Program-made: the position numbers and the translations under genes
The notes under the pieces: generated by a model
What the model was told of the DNA's origin: nothing
The model's input: only the letters and a program-made list of their open reading frames with translations
Databases searched by the model: none
Origin: Campylobacteraceae bacterium
GTDB lineage: Bacteria; Campylobacterota; Campylobacteria; Campylobacterales; Campylobacteraceae
Length of the DNA: 47,922 nucleotides
Assembly: GCA_031274495.1 (NCBI GenBank)
Contig: JAISQB010000036.1
Coordinates: 1 to 47,922, forward strand
Reading direction: 5' to 3'
Shown: in pieces, positions 40,129 through 47,922 of the stretch
Layout of the letters: the number at the start of each line of letters is the position of its first letter
Numbering within the stretch: position 1 is the stretch's first letter

Positions 40129-40617
40129 GTGGGCAAAAAATCTTTAAAACAGAAGATGATTGATTATATTTTTACCGTTTCAAAACAGCCCGTCCGTTAT
40201 AAAGATCTGCTCTCCGCCAACGCGCTTTACAACGAAGGGATGCACGTTGACCCCGCAAAGCTTAACTTTAGGATGAGCATAACAAGAGCCTATCTTGTAT
40301 ACGCCATCATCTGCGCTTGCGTACTGATACCTATGATTTTACTCGTACATCTTATGCCGCATATAAATAACCACATCCCGATAGTAGGTGTCATATTTGC
40401 CACATCGTGCGTATTTATCAGCTTCAACTACTTCACCGAATGGCTCAGAGACGGCATCACCCTAAGACTCATAAAAGAGGCGTGGCTGATGCACTTTCCA
40501 TATTTCCCGTACGATAAATACAATAAAAGAATAGAAGAGTTATACCACGAAATCAGAAAAAAAGAGCTTCCGAGGAAAGATTGGGAGCAGTATGTGTTGG
40601 ATGGGCTTTTAAAGTAA
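40129..40617 (+). CDS. Conserved two-helix membrane protein, unknown function
   Basis: This 162-residue protein has two transmembrane segments in the middle (about residues 52-76 and 84-104) and cytoplasmic ends. The C-terminus is aromatic and charged (WLMHFPYFPYDKYNKRIEELYHEIRKKELP). I believe similar proteins occur across Campylobacterota, but I know no function. The start is GTG at 40129 with AAAAGGAG upstream. An extended -10, TTGCTATAAT (TATAAT 40096-40101), gives it its own promoter. Confidence 0.75.
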   Translation: MGKKSLKQKMIDYIFTVSKQPVRYKDLLSANALYNEGMHVDPAKLNFRMSITRAYLVYAIICACVLIPMILLVHLMPHINNHIPIVGVIFATSCVFISFNYFTEWLRDGITLRLIKEAWLMHFPYFPYDKYNKRIEELYHEIRKKELPRKDWEQYVLDGLLK

Positions 40618-40736
40618 AATTCACCGCTTTTTATTTAGCCGTTGCTTGTTTTTACGGAAATGGCAAACGATATTATAAATTAACGCAAATATCTTACTAT
40701 CCGAAATTTTAATCCTGATAAACTGTATCTAATTAC

Positions 40737-40765
40737 TTGACAAATTGGTTTATTTGAGTTAAAAT
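40737..40765 (+). promoter_or_regulatory. Strong sigma70 promoter of the desulfhydrase-cystine transport genes
   Basis: TTGACA (40737-40742), 17-base spacer and TAAAAT (40760-40765), about 30 bases before the ATG at 40795. It is the best -35/-10 pair in the right half of the window. Confidence 0.6.
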
Positions 40766-40794
40766 GTAGGATTAAATAATACTTTAGGACCTAT

Positions 40795-41775
40795 ATGTCG
40801 CTGCAAAAAAAGTTGGATAAGTTTTCGCGTGTTGAGCTTGTGAATTATCATACGCCCATTGAGAAGTTGGAGCGGTTTTCGAAGCACTTGGGGCGGGATG
40901 TTTATATTAAAAGAGACGATTTGACGCCTATAGCTTTTGGCGGTAATAAGATTAGAAAGTTGGAGTTTTTACTGGCGGACGCGTTGAAAGTGCACGCGGA
41001 TACTCTTGTGACGGGAGGCGCTATCCAGTCAAATCACGTGCGCCAGACGGCTGCTGTGGCTGCGAAGTTTGGTCTGGGTTTTTGGGCGCTTTTGGAAAAT
41101 CCTATAGATACAAAAGAGCGAAATTACCTCACCAACGGCAACCGCTTGCTTTTGGACTTGTTTGGCGCGAAAGTTAAAAATGTAGAAGAGCTTGACAACG
41201 AGCAGTTGGATAAAACGGCGGAAGAGTTGAAAAATGAAGGCAAAAAACCATATGTCGTCCCTATCGGCGGCTCAAATGCTCTTGGCGCGCTTGGATATGT
41301 GAGGGCGTCGTTGGAGATAGCTCATCAAAGCCATCAAATAGGTGTGGATTTCACCTCTGTTGTAGTCGCGTCGGGGAGTGCGGGGACTCACGCCGGACTT
41401 GCCGTAGGTCTAAAAAGTCTACTTCCAAATAGCGAGCTTATAGGTGTTACGGTTTCAAGAAAGGTCGAAGATCAATTGCCAAAAGTTAAATTGCTATCCG
41501 AGCAGACGGCGGCACTTTTAGGCATTGAAGAAGAGATAGATATCAATCTTTGGGATGAGTATTTCGCGCCAAGATACGGCGAGCCAAATGAAAAAGGGTT
41601 GGAAGCTATAAAGCTTTTAGCCGAGCTTGAAGGGGTTTTGTTGGACCCTGTTTATACATCAAAAGCAGTTGCAGGGTTGATTGAGGGCGTAGATAAAAAT
41701 CGTTTTGCGGACAGCAATGGGGCGATTTTGTTTGTGCATACGGGCGGCGCGCCTGCGTTATTTGCGTATAGTTGA
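40795..41775 (+). CDS. D-cysteine desulfhydrase / ACC deaminase-like PLP enzyme
   Basis: This 326-residue fold-type II PLP enzyme has the Schiff-base lysine in [18 protein letters not shown] (residue near 50), [20 protein letters not shown], and the phosphate-binding [17 protein letters not shown]-cysteine desulfhydrases and 1-aminocyclopropane-1-carboxylate deaminases share this fold, so the substrate cannot be fixed by eye. The following cystine-type ABC genes favour a D-cysteine or sulfur amino acid role, as in dcyD-fliY-yecS of E. coli. A strong promoter stands upstream. Confidence 0.85.
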   Translation: MSLQKKLDKFSRVELVNYHTPIEKLERFSKHLGRDVYIKRDDLTPIAFGGNKIRKLEFLLADALKVHADTLVTGGAIQSNHVRQTAAVAAKFGLGFWALLENPIDTKERNYLTNGNRLLLDLFGAKVKNVEELDNEQLDKTAEELKNEGKKPYVVPIGGSNALGALGYVRASLEIAHQSHQIGVDFTSVVVASGSAGTHAGLAVGLKSLLPNSELIGVTVSRKVEDQLPKVKLLSEQTAALLGIEEEIDINLWDEYFAPRYGEPNEKGLEAIKLLAELEGVLLDPVYTSKAVAGLIEGVDKNRFADSNGAILFVHTGGAPALFAYS

Positions 41776-41809
41776 TTGATTTAATAAATTTTACCAAAAA
41801 GGAGTTTGT

Positions 41810-42610
41810 ATGATTCATAAAAGAATTTTCAAACGGATATTTAGCGCGGCGTTAGGGCTGTCGCTTGTTGCGGTTTTCAGCGTAAATCTAAAAGCTGCCG
41901 ACAACTCTCTTCAAAATATCAAAAAAGCAGGAGAGATAGTAGTAGGTCTGGAGGGGACATATCCTCCGTTTAGCTTTCAGAATGAAAAAGGGGAGCTTAC
42001 CGGTTTTGAGGTGGAGTTCGCGAAAGCTTTGGCAAAAGAGCTTGGCGTAAAGGCAAAAATCGCCCCCGCGAAGTTCGACGGACTTTTGGCTTCATTAGAG
42101 TCAAGAAGAGTCGATGTCGTGATAAACCAAATAACCATCTCCGAAGAGAGAAAGAAAAAGTACAACTTTTCAACGCCTTATACATACTCAGGTATTCAGG
42201 TTTTGACGAAAAAAGAGAATGCCGGCACGGTGAAAGAGTCCAATGATTTGGTGGGCAAAAAGGTGGGAGTAGGGCTTGGCTCAAACTATGAGGATTGGCT
42301 CCGTGACAATATAAAAGGTGTGGATATCAGAACTTATGACGATGATCCTACAAAATACAATGACTTAAATGTCGGCAGAATCGACGCCATACTCATAGAC
42401 CGCATAGCCGCTATAGACTTAGTCAAAAAGACCAAAAATAGACTATCTTTAGCAGGAGAGCCATTCTCAAAACAAGAGGCGGGCGTTGCGATAAGAAAGA
42501 GTGATGTGGAACTTTTGACGGCTGTAAACAGGGCTATCGCTACTCTAAAAGCAAACGGAGAGCTTGGAAAACTTTCCATAAAATGGTTTGAGATAGATAT
42601 AACAAAATAG
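41810..42610 (+). CDS. Amino acid (cystine-type) ABC transporter substrate-binding protein
   Basis: This 266-residue periplasmic protein has a signal peptide (LGLSLVAVFSVNLKA-AD) and the family 3 solute-binding fold: VGLEGTYPPFSFQNEKGELTGFEVEFAKALAKELG, SRRVDVVINQITISEERKKKYNFSTPYTYSG, GLGSNYEDWL. It resembles FliY/TcyA cystine binding proteins. AAAGGAG precedes the ATG. The permease starts directly after its stop (TAGATG). No ATPase gene follows. Confidence 0.9.
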   Translation: MIHKRIFKRIFSAALGLSLVAVFSVNLKAADNSLQNIKKAGEIVVGLEGTYPPFSFQNEKGELTGFEVEFAKALAKELGVKAKIAPAKFDGLLASLESRRVDVVINQITISEERKKKYNFSTPYTYSGIQVLTKKENAGTVKESNDLVGKKVGVGLGSNYEDWLRDNIKGVDIRTYDDDPTKYNDLNVGRIDAILIDRIAAIDLVKKTKNRLSLAGEPFSKQEAGVAIRKSDVELLTAVNRAIATLKANGELGKLSIKWFEIDITK

Positions 42611-43261
42611 ATGACTGATACTTTAGAGCTTATACAAAATTCTCTGCCCTTTTTGCTAAAAGGCGCCATCCTTACGGTGGAGCTTGGTCTGGGCGGTATG
42701 TTTTTCGGTCTTTTGCTTGGTTTCTTGATAGCCCTTATGCGGCTATCAAGTTCCACCACTTTGAATGTCATCGCCAAATTTTATGTATCTCTCTTCCGCG
42801 GTACGCCTCTTATCGTTCAGCTGTTTATGATATATTACGGTCTGCCGCAGTTTGGCATCACATTAGACCCGTTGCCCGCGGCGCTGATAGGTCTGTCGCT
42901 AAATACCGCCGCGTATACATCCGAAACTTTGCGCGCAGCTATCTCTTCTGTGGATAAAGACCAAAGAGAAGCGGCTTTCAGCCTTGGGGCGACGAGATTT
43001 CAGACGATGGTTTTTATCACTATCCCGCTGTCGTTAAGGGTCGCTTTACCGCCGCTTAGCAATAGCTTTTTGAGCTTGATAAAAGACACTTCGCTTGCCG
43101 CCACGATACAAGTGCCTGAGCTTTTCAGACAAGCGCAGCTTATCACCTCAAGGACACTTGAAGTTTTTACGCTATATCTTACCGCGTCGCTTATATATTG
43201 GGTGATGGCTATAGTTTTATCCTCGCTGCAACATTATCTCGAGAAAAAAGTCTCAAAATAG
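42611..43261 (+). CDS. Amino acid ABC transporter permease (YecS/TcyB-like)
   Basis: This 216-residue inner-membrane protein is of the HisM/GlnP family. It has an N-terminal helix GAILTVELGLGGMFFGLLLGF, FRGTPLIVQLFMIYYGLPQFG, and the EAA coupling loop AAISSVDKDQREAAFSLGATRFQTM followed by RVALPPLSNSFLSLIKDTSLAATI. It has no spacer from the binding protein gene, so the two are translated together. The ATPase needed to drive import must be encoded elsewhere. Confidence 0.92.
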   Translation: MTDTLELIQNSLPFLLKGAILTVELGLGGMFFGLLLGFLIALMRLSSSTTLNVIAKFYVSLFRGTPLIVQLFMIYYGLPQFGITLDPLPAALIGLSLNTAAYTSETLRAAISSVDKDQREAAFSLGATRFQTMVFITIPLSLRVALPPLSNSFLSLIKDTSLAATIQVPELFRQAQLITSRTLEVFTLYLTASLIYWVMAIVLSSLQHYLEKKVSK

Positions 43262-43311
43262 CTTTAAATATGCTATCATTACGCTTTATCTGCGATAGAC
43301 GCGGGTTAATT

Positions 43312-43330
43312 TTCAAAGGGAGCCTTTGAA
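43312..43330 (+). promoter_or_regulatory. Perfect hairpin covering the nadM ribosome binding site
   Basis: TTCAAAGG (43312-43319), loop GAG and CCTTTGAA (43323-43330) form an 8-bp perfect stem ending one base before the GTG start at 43331. The Shine-Dalgarno AAAGGGAG lies in its left arm and loop, so the folded form should hinder initiation. It may be a translational switch or an operator on the DNA. Confidence 0.45.
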
Positions 43331-44308
43331 GTGAAGAACTTATCCATATATATCGGTCGTTTCCAGCCTCTGCACAACGGTCATCTGCATATCATCAACA
43401 AAGCCAAAGAAGATAGCGATGTGCTGGTGCTGATAGGCTCGGCAACGGAAGCCAGAAATATCAAAAACCCTTTCCCCACAAATCTCGTACGCGAAATGCT
43501 AAAACCATACGCCACTTTCATCGAAGAGATATCCGACTACCCCTTTGACGACTCTCCGTGGCTTGCCGAGATACAAGAAAAGGTCTCAAAATACGACTAC
43601 AAATATGACAATGTCTATATCATCGGACACGACAAAGACGAGAGCAGCTACTATCTCAAAAGCTTCCCGCAGTGGACGCTAAAGAGTATAGATAATTACA
43701 AAAATATAAACGCCACCACCATCAGGGAAGAGCTCTATCAGGGCAAAATCCCGGAAAACTTACTCTCCCCATATGTAGTAAATATCGTGCGTGATTTTAT
43801 GCAGACCAAAGAGTGGCAACATAGGATAGAAGAGTACGAAAACCACCTCAAAATGAAAGAGGCTTGGAGCAAGGCGCCGTACGAGCCTATATTTGTGACG
43901 ACTGATTGCGTTGTGATATGTAACGGTCACGTCCTTTTAGTCGTGCGCGGCGGGAACCCCGGCAAAGGGCTCTACGCGCTTCCGGGCGGGTTTTTGGATA
44001 GCCACCTCACGATACAAGAGAGCGCGGTAAAAGAGCTCAAAGAGGAGACGCGCATCAAACTCCCCAAAGCCGTACTCATCGGCAGTATCAAAAAATCAGC
44101 AGTATTTGATAAACCCGACAGAAGCACAAGGGGCAGGACCGTAACGCACGCCTTTTTGTTGCAGTTAAACGAAGCGGAACTTCCCAAAGTAAGAGGCGGT
44201 GACGACGCTAAAAAGGCGTTTTGGATACCGCTCTCTAAGGTGAAGGAAAATCGCTCTATGATGTTTGAAGACCATTTTCACATCATAAGAAACTTTACAA
44301 ATATCTAA
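43331..44308 (+). CDS. Bifunctional NMN adenylyltransferase / Nudix hydrolase
   Basis: This 325-residue fusion has an N-terminal nucleotidyltransferase domain with IGRFQPLHNGHLHII (HxGH-type H-N-G-H at about 16-19) and the ISATT-like NINATTIREEL motif. The C-terminal domain is a Nudix domain with GGFLDSHLTIQESAVKELKEETRI near residue 215. In the Nudix box the usual R and final G are K and R, a conservative departure from Gx5Ex7REUxEExGU. It makes NAD from NMN and hydrolyses a nucleoside diphosphate such as ADP-ribose. The start is GTG at 43331 behind a hairpin. nadV follows after 99 bases. Confidence 0.92.
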   Translation: MKNLSIYIGRFQPLHNGHLHIINKAKEDSDVLVLIGSATEARNIKNPFPTNLVREMLKPYATFIEEISDYPFDDSPWLAEIQEKVSKYDYKYDNVYIIGHDKDESSYYLKSFPQWTLKSIDNYKNINATTIREELYQGKIPENLLSPYVVNIVRDFMQTKEWQHRIEEYENHLKMKEAWSKAPYEPIFVTTDCVVICNGHVLLVVRGGNPGKGLYALPGGFLDSHLTIQESAVKELKEETRIKLPKAVLIGSIKKSAVFDKPDRSTRGRTVTHAFLLQLNEAELPKVRGGDDAKKAFWIPLSKVKENRSMMFEDHFHIIRNFTNI

Positions 44309-44407
44309 ATTCCCGCACTCATAGCGGTTGTCAAGCGTAGCGTCTTGATGTAAAATCTGCGCTCAAAGCGGAGAGCTTGAGTTTAAAATAGACCAAAGAG
44401 GTTTAGT

Positions 44408-45712
44408 ATGAATTTTCTACTGGATAGCGACAGCTACAAATACAGCCATTTCGACCAATATCCCGCAAATGAGGGATTTTTTGCCTACATAGAGGCGAGA
44501 TACGGGGAAGAGGTGAAGTTTTTCGGACTTCAATACATCATAAAAAAGATGCTCTCCAAAATGTACTCAAAAGAGGATATCAAAGAGGCAAAAGAGATAG
44601 TAACGGCGCACGGATTGCCGTTTAACGAGAAGGGTTTTGAGGAGTTAAGAGAGCTTGGCTACTTCCCGCTCAAAATCAAAGCGGTAAAAGAGGGCGGAGT
44701 CTACCCCACGCAAATCCCGCTTGTAAGTATCCAGAGCACGGATGCGAGATTTGGCTGGTTCGTGAGCTTCATAGAAACGATGATGCTTCGCGTCTGGTAC
44801 CCCACCACTGTGGCAACCAACTCTTACAATATGAAAAAAATCGTACACAAATACACTAAAAATTCAGCCTTCAAAGTGCACGATTTTGGCTCGCGCGGCG
44901 TTTCGTGTCAAGAAAACGCGGTTATTGGCGGTATGGCGCACCTTTTAAATTTTAGAGGCACAGATACCACGATAGCGCTTGAGGGTGCAAGAAAATATTA
45001 TAACGCCGATATAGCAGGCTTTTCTATCCCCGCTATGGAGCACAACTCCGTCACATCGTGGGAGAGCGAGAGCGAGGCGTTTGCAAATATGCTCAGCATT
45101 TACGCGAAAGAGGGTGCGGTGCTGGCGTGCGTGAGCGATAGTTATGACTATAAAAATACCGTCGATAATATCTGGGGGCAGGAGCTAAGAGAGCAGGTCA
45201 AAAAGAGCGGCGCGACCGTAGTTGTAAGACCAGATAGCGGCGATCCTTTGGAGCTTATCCCATACACGCTTGATAGCTTAGCGCGCAATTTTGGCTTCAC
45301 AAATGAGAGTGACGGCAAGCTTTTGAACAGCGTCAGAATCATCTGGGGCGATGGCATAAACGCGCAGATGATAGATAAGATTTTATCTTTAGTGACAAAG
45401 AGCGGCTGGAGCGCGGACAATGTAAACTTCGGCGTCGGCGGCGCACTCTTGCAAAAAGTCAACAGAGATACATACAGCTTCGCCTACAAATCCAGCGCGA
45501 TTAAAATCAACGGCAAATGGAAAGGCATCTGCAAAAACCCCGTCACCGACCCCATCAAAAAAAGCAAAAGCGGCAGAATAGGTGCTGAGTTAGTAGACGG
45601 CAAATACATCGTACGCGACTTAGACAAAGACAAATTCGAAAACGCCTTAGAGACCGTCTATCTAAACGGCGACTTGGTCAAAGAGTACAAATTCGAAGAT
45701 TTGGCGGATTAG
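44408..45712 (+). CDS. nadV: Nicotinamide phosphoribosyltransferase
   Basis: This 434-residue enzyme makes NMN from nicotinamide and PRPP. The active-site features of the NAMPT family are visible: DSYKYSHFDQYP at the start, VHDFGSRGVSCQENAVIGGMAHLLNFRGTDT, the histidine of IPAMEHNSVTSWE (phosphate-accepting His in human NAMPT), CVSDSYDYKNTVDNIWG and RPDSGDPLE. With the preceding NMN adenylyltransferase it forms a two-step NAD salvage route (nicotinamide to NMN to NAD), as also found in some phages. A -10-like TAAAAT lies at 44384-44389, and AGAGG precedes the ATG. Confidence 0.95.
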   Translation: MNFLLDSDSYKYSHFDQYPANEGFFAYIEARYGEEVKFFGLQYIIKKMLSKMYSKEDIKEAKEIVTAHGLPFNEKGFEELRELGYFPLKIKAVKEGGVYPTQIPLVSIQSTDARFGWFVSFIETMMLRVWYPTTVATNSYNMKKIVHKYTKNSAFKVHDFGSRGVSCQENAVIGGMAHLLNFRGTDTTIALEGARKYYNADIAGFSIPAMEHNSVTSWESESEAFANMLSIYAKEGAVLACVSDSYDYKNTVDNIWGQELREQVKKSGATVVVRPDSGDPLELIPYTLDSLARNFGFTNESDGKLLNSVRIIWGDGINAQMIDKILSLVTKSGWSADNVNFGVGGALLQKVNRDTYSFAYKSSAIKINGKWKGICKNPVTDPIKKSKSGRIGAELVDGKYIVRDLDKDKFENALETVYLNGDLVKEYKFEDLAD

Positions 45713-45720
45713 TTAAATAT

Positions 45721-45752
45721 GCGAGGCGGCGATTTAAACCCTGCCGCTTCGC
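45721..45752 (+). terminator. Hairpin after nadV
   Basis: GCGAGGCGGC (45721-45730) pairs with GCCGCTTCGC (45743-45752), 10 base pairs including one G-U. No T run follows directly. It is probably the nadV transcript end. The purL -10 TACAAT (45794-45799) follows. Confidence 0.5.
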
Positions 45753-45826
45753 AAACACTTCAAGTTTTAACACGCTGATAAGCCCTTTTTTTGTACAATT
45801 CCTAAAAACTTTTCTCAAGGTATCCT

Positions 45827-47922
45827 ATGAAAACAACAGCCCAGATTTTGAAAGCTCATAAGTTGAGTGATGAAGATTATATAAAGATAAAAGAGATATT
45901 ACAAAGAGAGCCAAATCTCTTGGAGATAGGCATATTTTCCGCTATGTGGAGCGAGCACTGTTCTTATAAATCAAGTAAAAAATACCTTAACGGCTTCCCG
46001 ACCAAAGCTCCTTGGGTCATACAAGGTCCGGGAGAAAACGCGGGTGTTATCGATATAGGGGATGGCATCGCTGCCGTTTTTAAGATGGAGAGCCACAACC
46101 ACCCAAGCTTTATAGAGCCGTTTCAAGGGGCGGCTACGGGAGTTGGCGGGATACTGCGAGATGTCTTTACGATGGGGGCGCGTCCTGTGGCAAATCTCAA
46201 CTCTTTGCGTTTCGGAAGCGTCACGGGGGATAGCAAAAAGGCAAAACACCAACGATATCTTGTAAGGGGCGTCGTTGAGGGGATAGGGCATTACGGCAAC
46301 TGTATGGGCGTCCCTACCATCGGCGGAGAGACATTTTTTGATGAGTGCTACAACGGCAATATTTTGGTAAATGCTTTCACTTTGGGACTTTGCAAAAGCG
46401 ATGAGATATTTTACGGGCGCGCTGAGGGTATCGGCAATCCCGTCATATATGTTGGAAGTAAAACGGGGCGCGATGGGCTTGGCGGGGCCGTTATGGCGAG
46501 CGATAGCTTTACCGAAGAGAACAAATCCTTGCGCCCGACGGTGCAGGTAGGCGACCCGTTTGCCGAAAAACTTCTGCTTGAGGCGTGCTTGGAGCTGTTT
46601 AAATACGACTATATCGTGGGCATTCAGGATATGGGCGCGGCGGGGCTTACTTCAAGCTCGTTTGAGATGGCGGGACGCAGCGGAAGCGGTATGAAGATGG
46701 ACTTGTCGCGTGTGCCTGCACGAGAGGAGGGTATGACGCCTTACGAATTTATGCTCAGCGAATCACAAGAGAGGATGCTCATCTGCGCCAAAAAGGGCTA
46801 TGAAGATAAAGTACTCGAAATCTTTAAAAAGTGGGATTTGGACGCGGAGGTGATAGGCGAAGTTACCGATACGGGCGTGATGGAGCTATATTTTGAGGGT
46901 GAGTTGGTGGCAAATATCCCCGTCGCTCCCGTCAGCGAAAACGCCCCTATCTTAGACCGCCCCGTAAAAGAGCCTGCGTATTTAAAGGATGTAAAAAATA
47001 TCCCCGCTTTCACTCTGCCAACATCCCAAGAGGCGTTTGAAAAGCTCATATCTCACCCCGAGATCGCCGACAAATCTTGGATATACGAGCAGTACGACTC
47101 TATGGTGCAGACAAACACCATCAAAGCTCCAGGTTCACTTGACGCGAGCGTTATTCGCGTGAAAGAGAACGGCAAGGCTATCGCTATGAGCAGTGATTGC
47201 AATCCGAGATTTAACTACATAGACCCAAAAGGCGGCGCGGCGGCGGCTGTGATGGAGAGCGGCAGAAATGTCGCTATGAGCGGAGCAAGACCGCTGGCGA
47301 TCACGGATTGTTTGAATTACGGCAACCCTGAAAATCCGGAAGTTATGTGGCAGTTTGCCAAAGGTTGCGAGGGGATAAAAGAGGCGTGTTTGGCACTAAA
47401 TACCCCAGTCGTGAGCGGAAATGTCTCTTTGTATAATGAGACCGAAGGTGTGGGCGTCTTCCCTACGCCGTCTATCGCGATGGTGGGCTTAAATGACGAC
47501 GCGAACAAAGTTCTGCCCTCATCTTTTACAGACAAAAACAGTGCCATATATATAGTAGGCGATACCGAGGATGAGTTTGGCGGGAGCTTGTATCTGAAAG
47601 TTTTCGCGAAAAAGGTTTGCGGGGAGTTGCCAAAGATTGACTACGCCAAAGAGTTAAAACTTTGGGAACTTGTCATAGAGGCGAACAAAAAAGGTCTCAT
47701 CACCGCCGCCAAAGATATAAATGTCGGCGGAGTTGCCATAGCGTTAGCCAAAATGAGCGCACTAAGCAAAGTTGGCGCACAGGTAGACACCGGCGATGAA
47801 AAAACGCTCTTTAGCGAGAGCTTTTCAAGGGCTTTAGTAGAGGTAAAAGAGGAAAAAACTTTTGAAGAGTTGGCAAAAAAGATAGGCATAAATGTAAAAG
47901 CGATAGGCAAAACAGGCGGCGA
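45827..47922 (+). CDS. purL: Phosphoribosylformylglycinamidine synthase subunit PurL (3' end outside window)
   Basis: The frame opens at ATG 45827 with CAAGG upstream and stays open to the window edge, about 699 codons of an expected 730 or so. It is the small-form PurL that works with PurS and PurQ to make FGAM in purine synthesis. Motifs: [75 protein letters not shown], and [16 protein letters not shown]. The last 30 residues or so lie to the right. Confidence 0.96.
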   Translation, partial: MKTTAQILKAHKLSDEDYIKIKEILQREPNLLEIGIFSAMWSEHCSYKSSKKYLNGFPTKAPWVIQGPGENAGVIDIGDGIAAVFKMESHNHPSFIEPFQGAATGVGGILRDVFTMGARPVANLNSLRFGSVTGDSKKAKHQRYLVRGVVEGIGHYGNCMGVPTIGGETFFDECYNGNILVNAFTLGLCKSDEIFYGRAEGIGNPVIYVGSKTGRDGLGGAVMASDSFTEENKSLRPTVQVGDPFAEKLLLEACLELFKYDYIVGIQDMGAAGLTSSSFEMAGRSGSGMKMDLSRVPAREEGMTPYEFMLSESQERMLICAKKGYEDKVLEIFKKWDLDAEVIGEVTDTGVMELYFEGELVANIPVAPVSENAPILDRPVKEPAYLKDVKNIPAFTLPTSQEAFEKLISHPEIADKSWIYEQYDSMVQTNTIKAPGSLDASVIRVKENGKAIAMSSDCNPRFNYIDPKGGAAAAVMESGRNVAMSGARPLAITDCLNYGNPENPEVMWQFAKGCEGIKEACLALNTPVVSGNVSLYNETEGVGVFPTPSIAMVGLNDDANKVLPSSFTDKNSAIYIVGDTEDEFGGSLYLKVFAKKVCGELPKIDYAKELKLWELVIEANKKGLITAAKDINVGGVAIALAKMSALSKVGAQVDTGDEKTLFSESFSRALVEVKEEKTFEELAKKIGINVKAIGKTGG

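Overview
The window is a chromosomal segment of a Campylobacterota (Epsilonproteobacteria) genome, most likely Campylobacterales. I base this on the complete P19/FTR1 iron-uptake locus in the order known from Campylobacter jejuni, the atpB plus small membrane protein pair, the gatB-gpsA-pyrC2 order, an LptF/G-family permease next to truA, and a Campylobacter-length GlmU and RsmD. The genus cannot be fixed from the sequence. I see no tRNA, rRNA, CRISPR array, transposase or integrase gene.

Layout. (1) 1-3726, minus strand: a tightly coupled operon iorA-iorB-paaK-ACT domain protein (the last is cut by the window edge) for aryl-pyruvate/aryl-acetate CoA metabolism. (2) 3800-4503: rsmD. (3) About 4550-11630: an accessory island in which every gene is on the plus strand, most are small and unfamiliar, several have their own promoters, and the first part is visibly AT-rich. 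It holds a class D beta-lactamase, a membrane-anchored 2[4Fe-4S] ferredoxin, a DUF1266 protein, a four-helix membrane protein, a YgiW/BOF-domain periplasmic protein, a geranylgeranyl-reductase-like flavoprotein, a TfoX N-terminal-domain protein and unknowns. Repeated GTTATGTGCAATA-type ends and GCATAAC...GTTATGT pairs lie between its first genes. They look like integron attC sites or their remains, so the island may be a cassette cluster without an integrase (CALIN). (4) 11765-12624: an orphan DppC-type permease, then a decayed minus-strand fragment. (5) 13000-20600: two Fur-box-like palindromes, then ftr1, p19, a possible attenuator, a DUF2318 membrane protein, two FtsX-like permeases, an ABC ATPase and a thioredoxin-like lipoprotein. 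This is the iron-uptake system. (6) 20631-27000: a TIGR02757 protein, atpB, a small membrane protein, a ThiE-like protein, gatB, gpsA and a dihydroorotase homologue that has lost its metal ligands.

(7) 27044-34835, minus strand: an Lsa-type ABC-F protein, truA, an LptF/G permease, prepilin peptidase, uppS, coaBC, glmU and a DUF1287 protein, closely packed and mostly envelope or cofactor functions. (8) 34900-40617, plus strand: a CvfB-like RNA-binding protein, a decayed outer-membrane beta-barrel relic, azlC-azlD-TSUP transporter genes, leuD-leuB (leuC is absent), a macro-domain protein and a conserved two-helix membrane protein. (9) 40737-43261: a strong promoter, then a D-cysteine desulfhydrase-like PLP enzyme and a cystine-type ABC binding protein and permease. 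(10) 43312-45712: an NMN adenylyltransferase/Nudix fusion and nicotinamide phosphoribosyltransferase, which together turn nicotinamide into NAD in two steps. (11) 45827-47922: purL, open at the right edge.

The most interesting points are the integron-like island with its beta-lactamase, the terminator/antiterminator pair after p19, the two outer-membrane-protein 3' relics 14 kb apart that share a hairpin, the catalytically dead dihydroorotase, and a perfect hairpin that buries the ribosome binding site of nadM. All calls come from reading the sequence. No database search was run.
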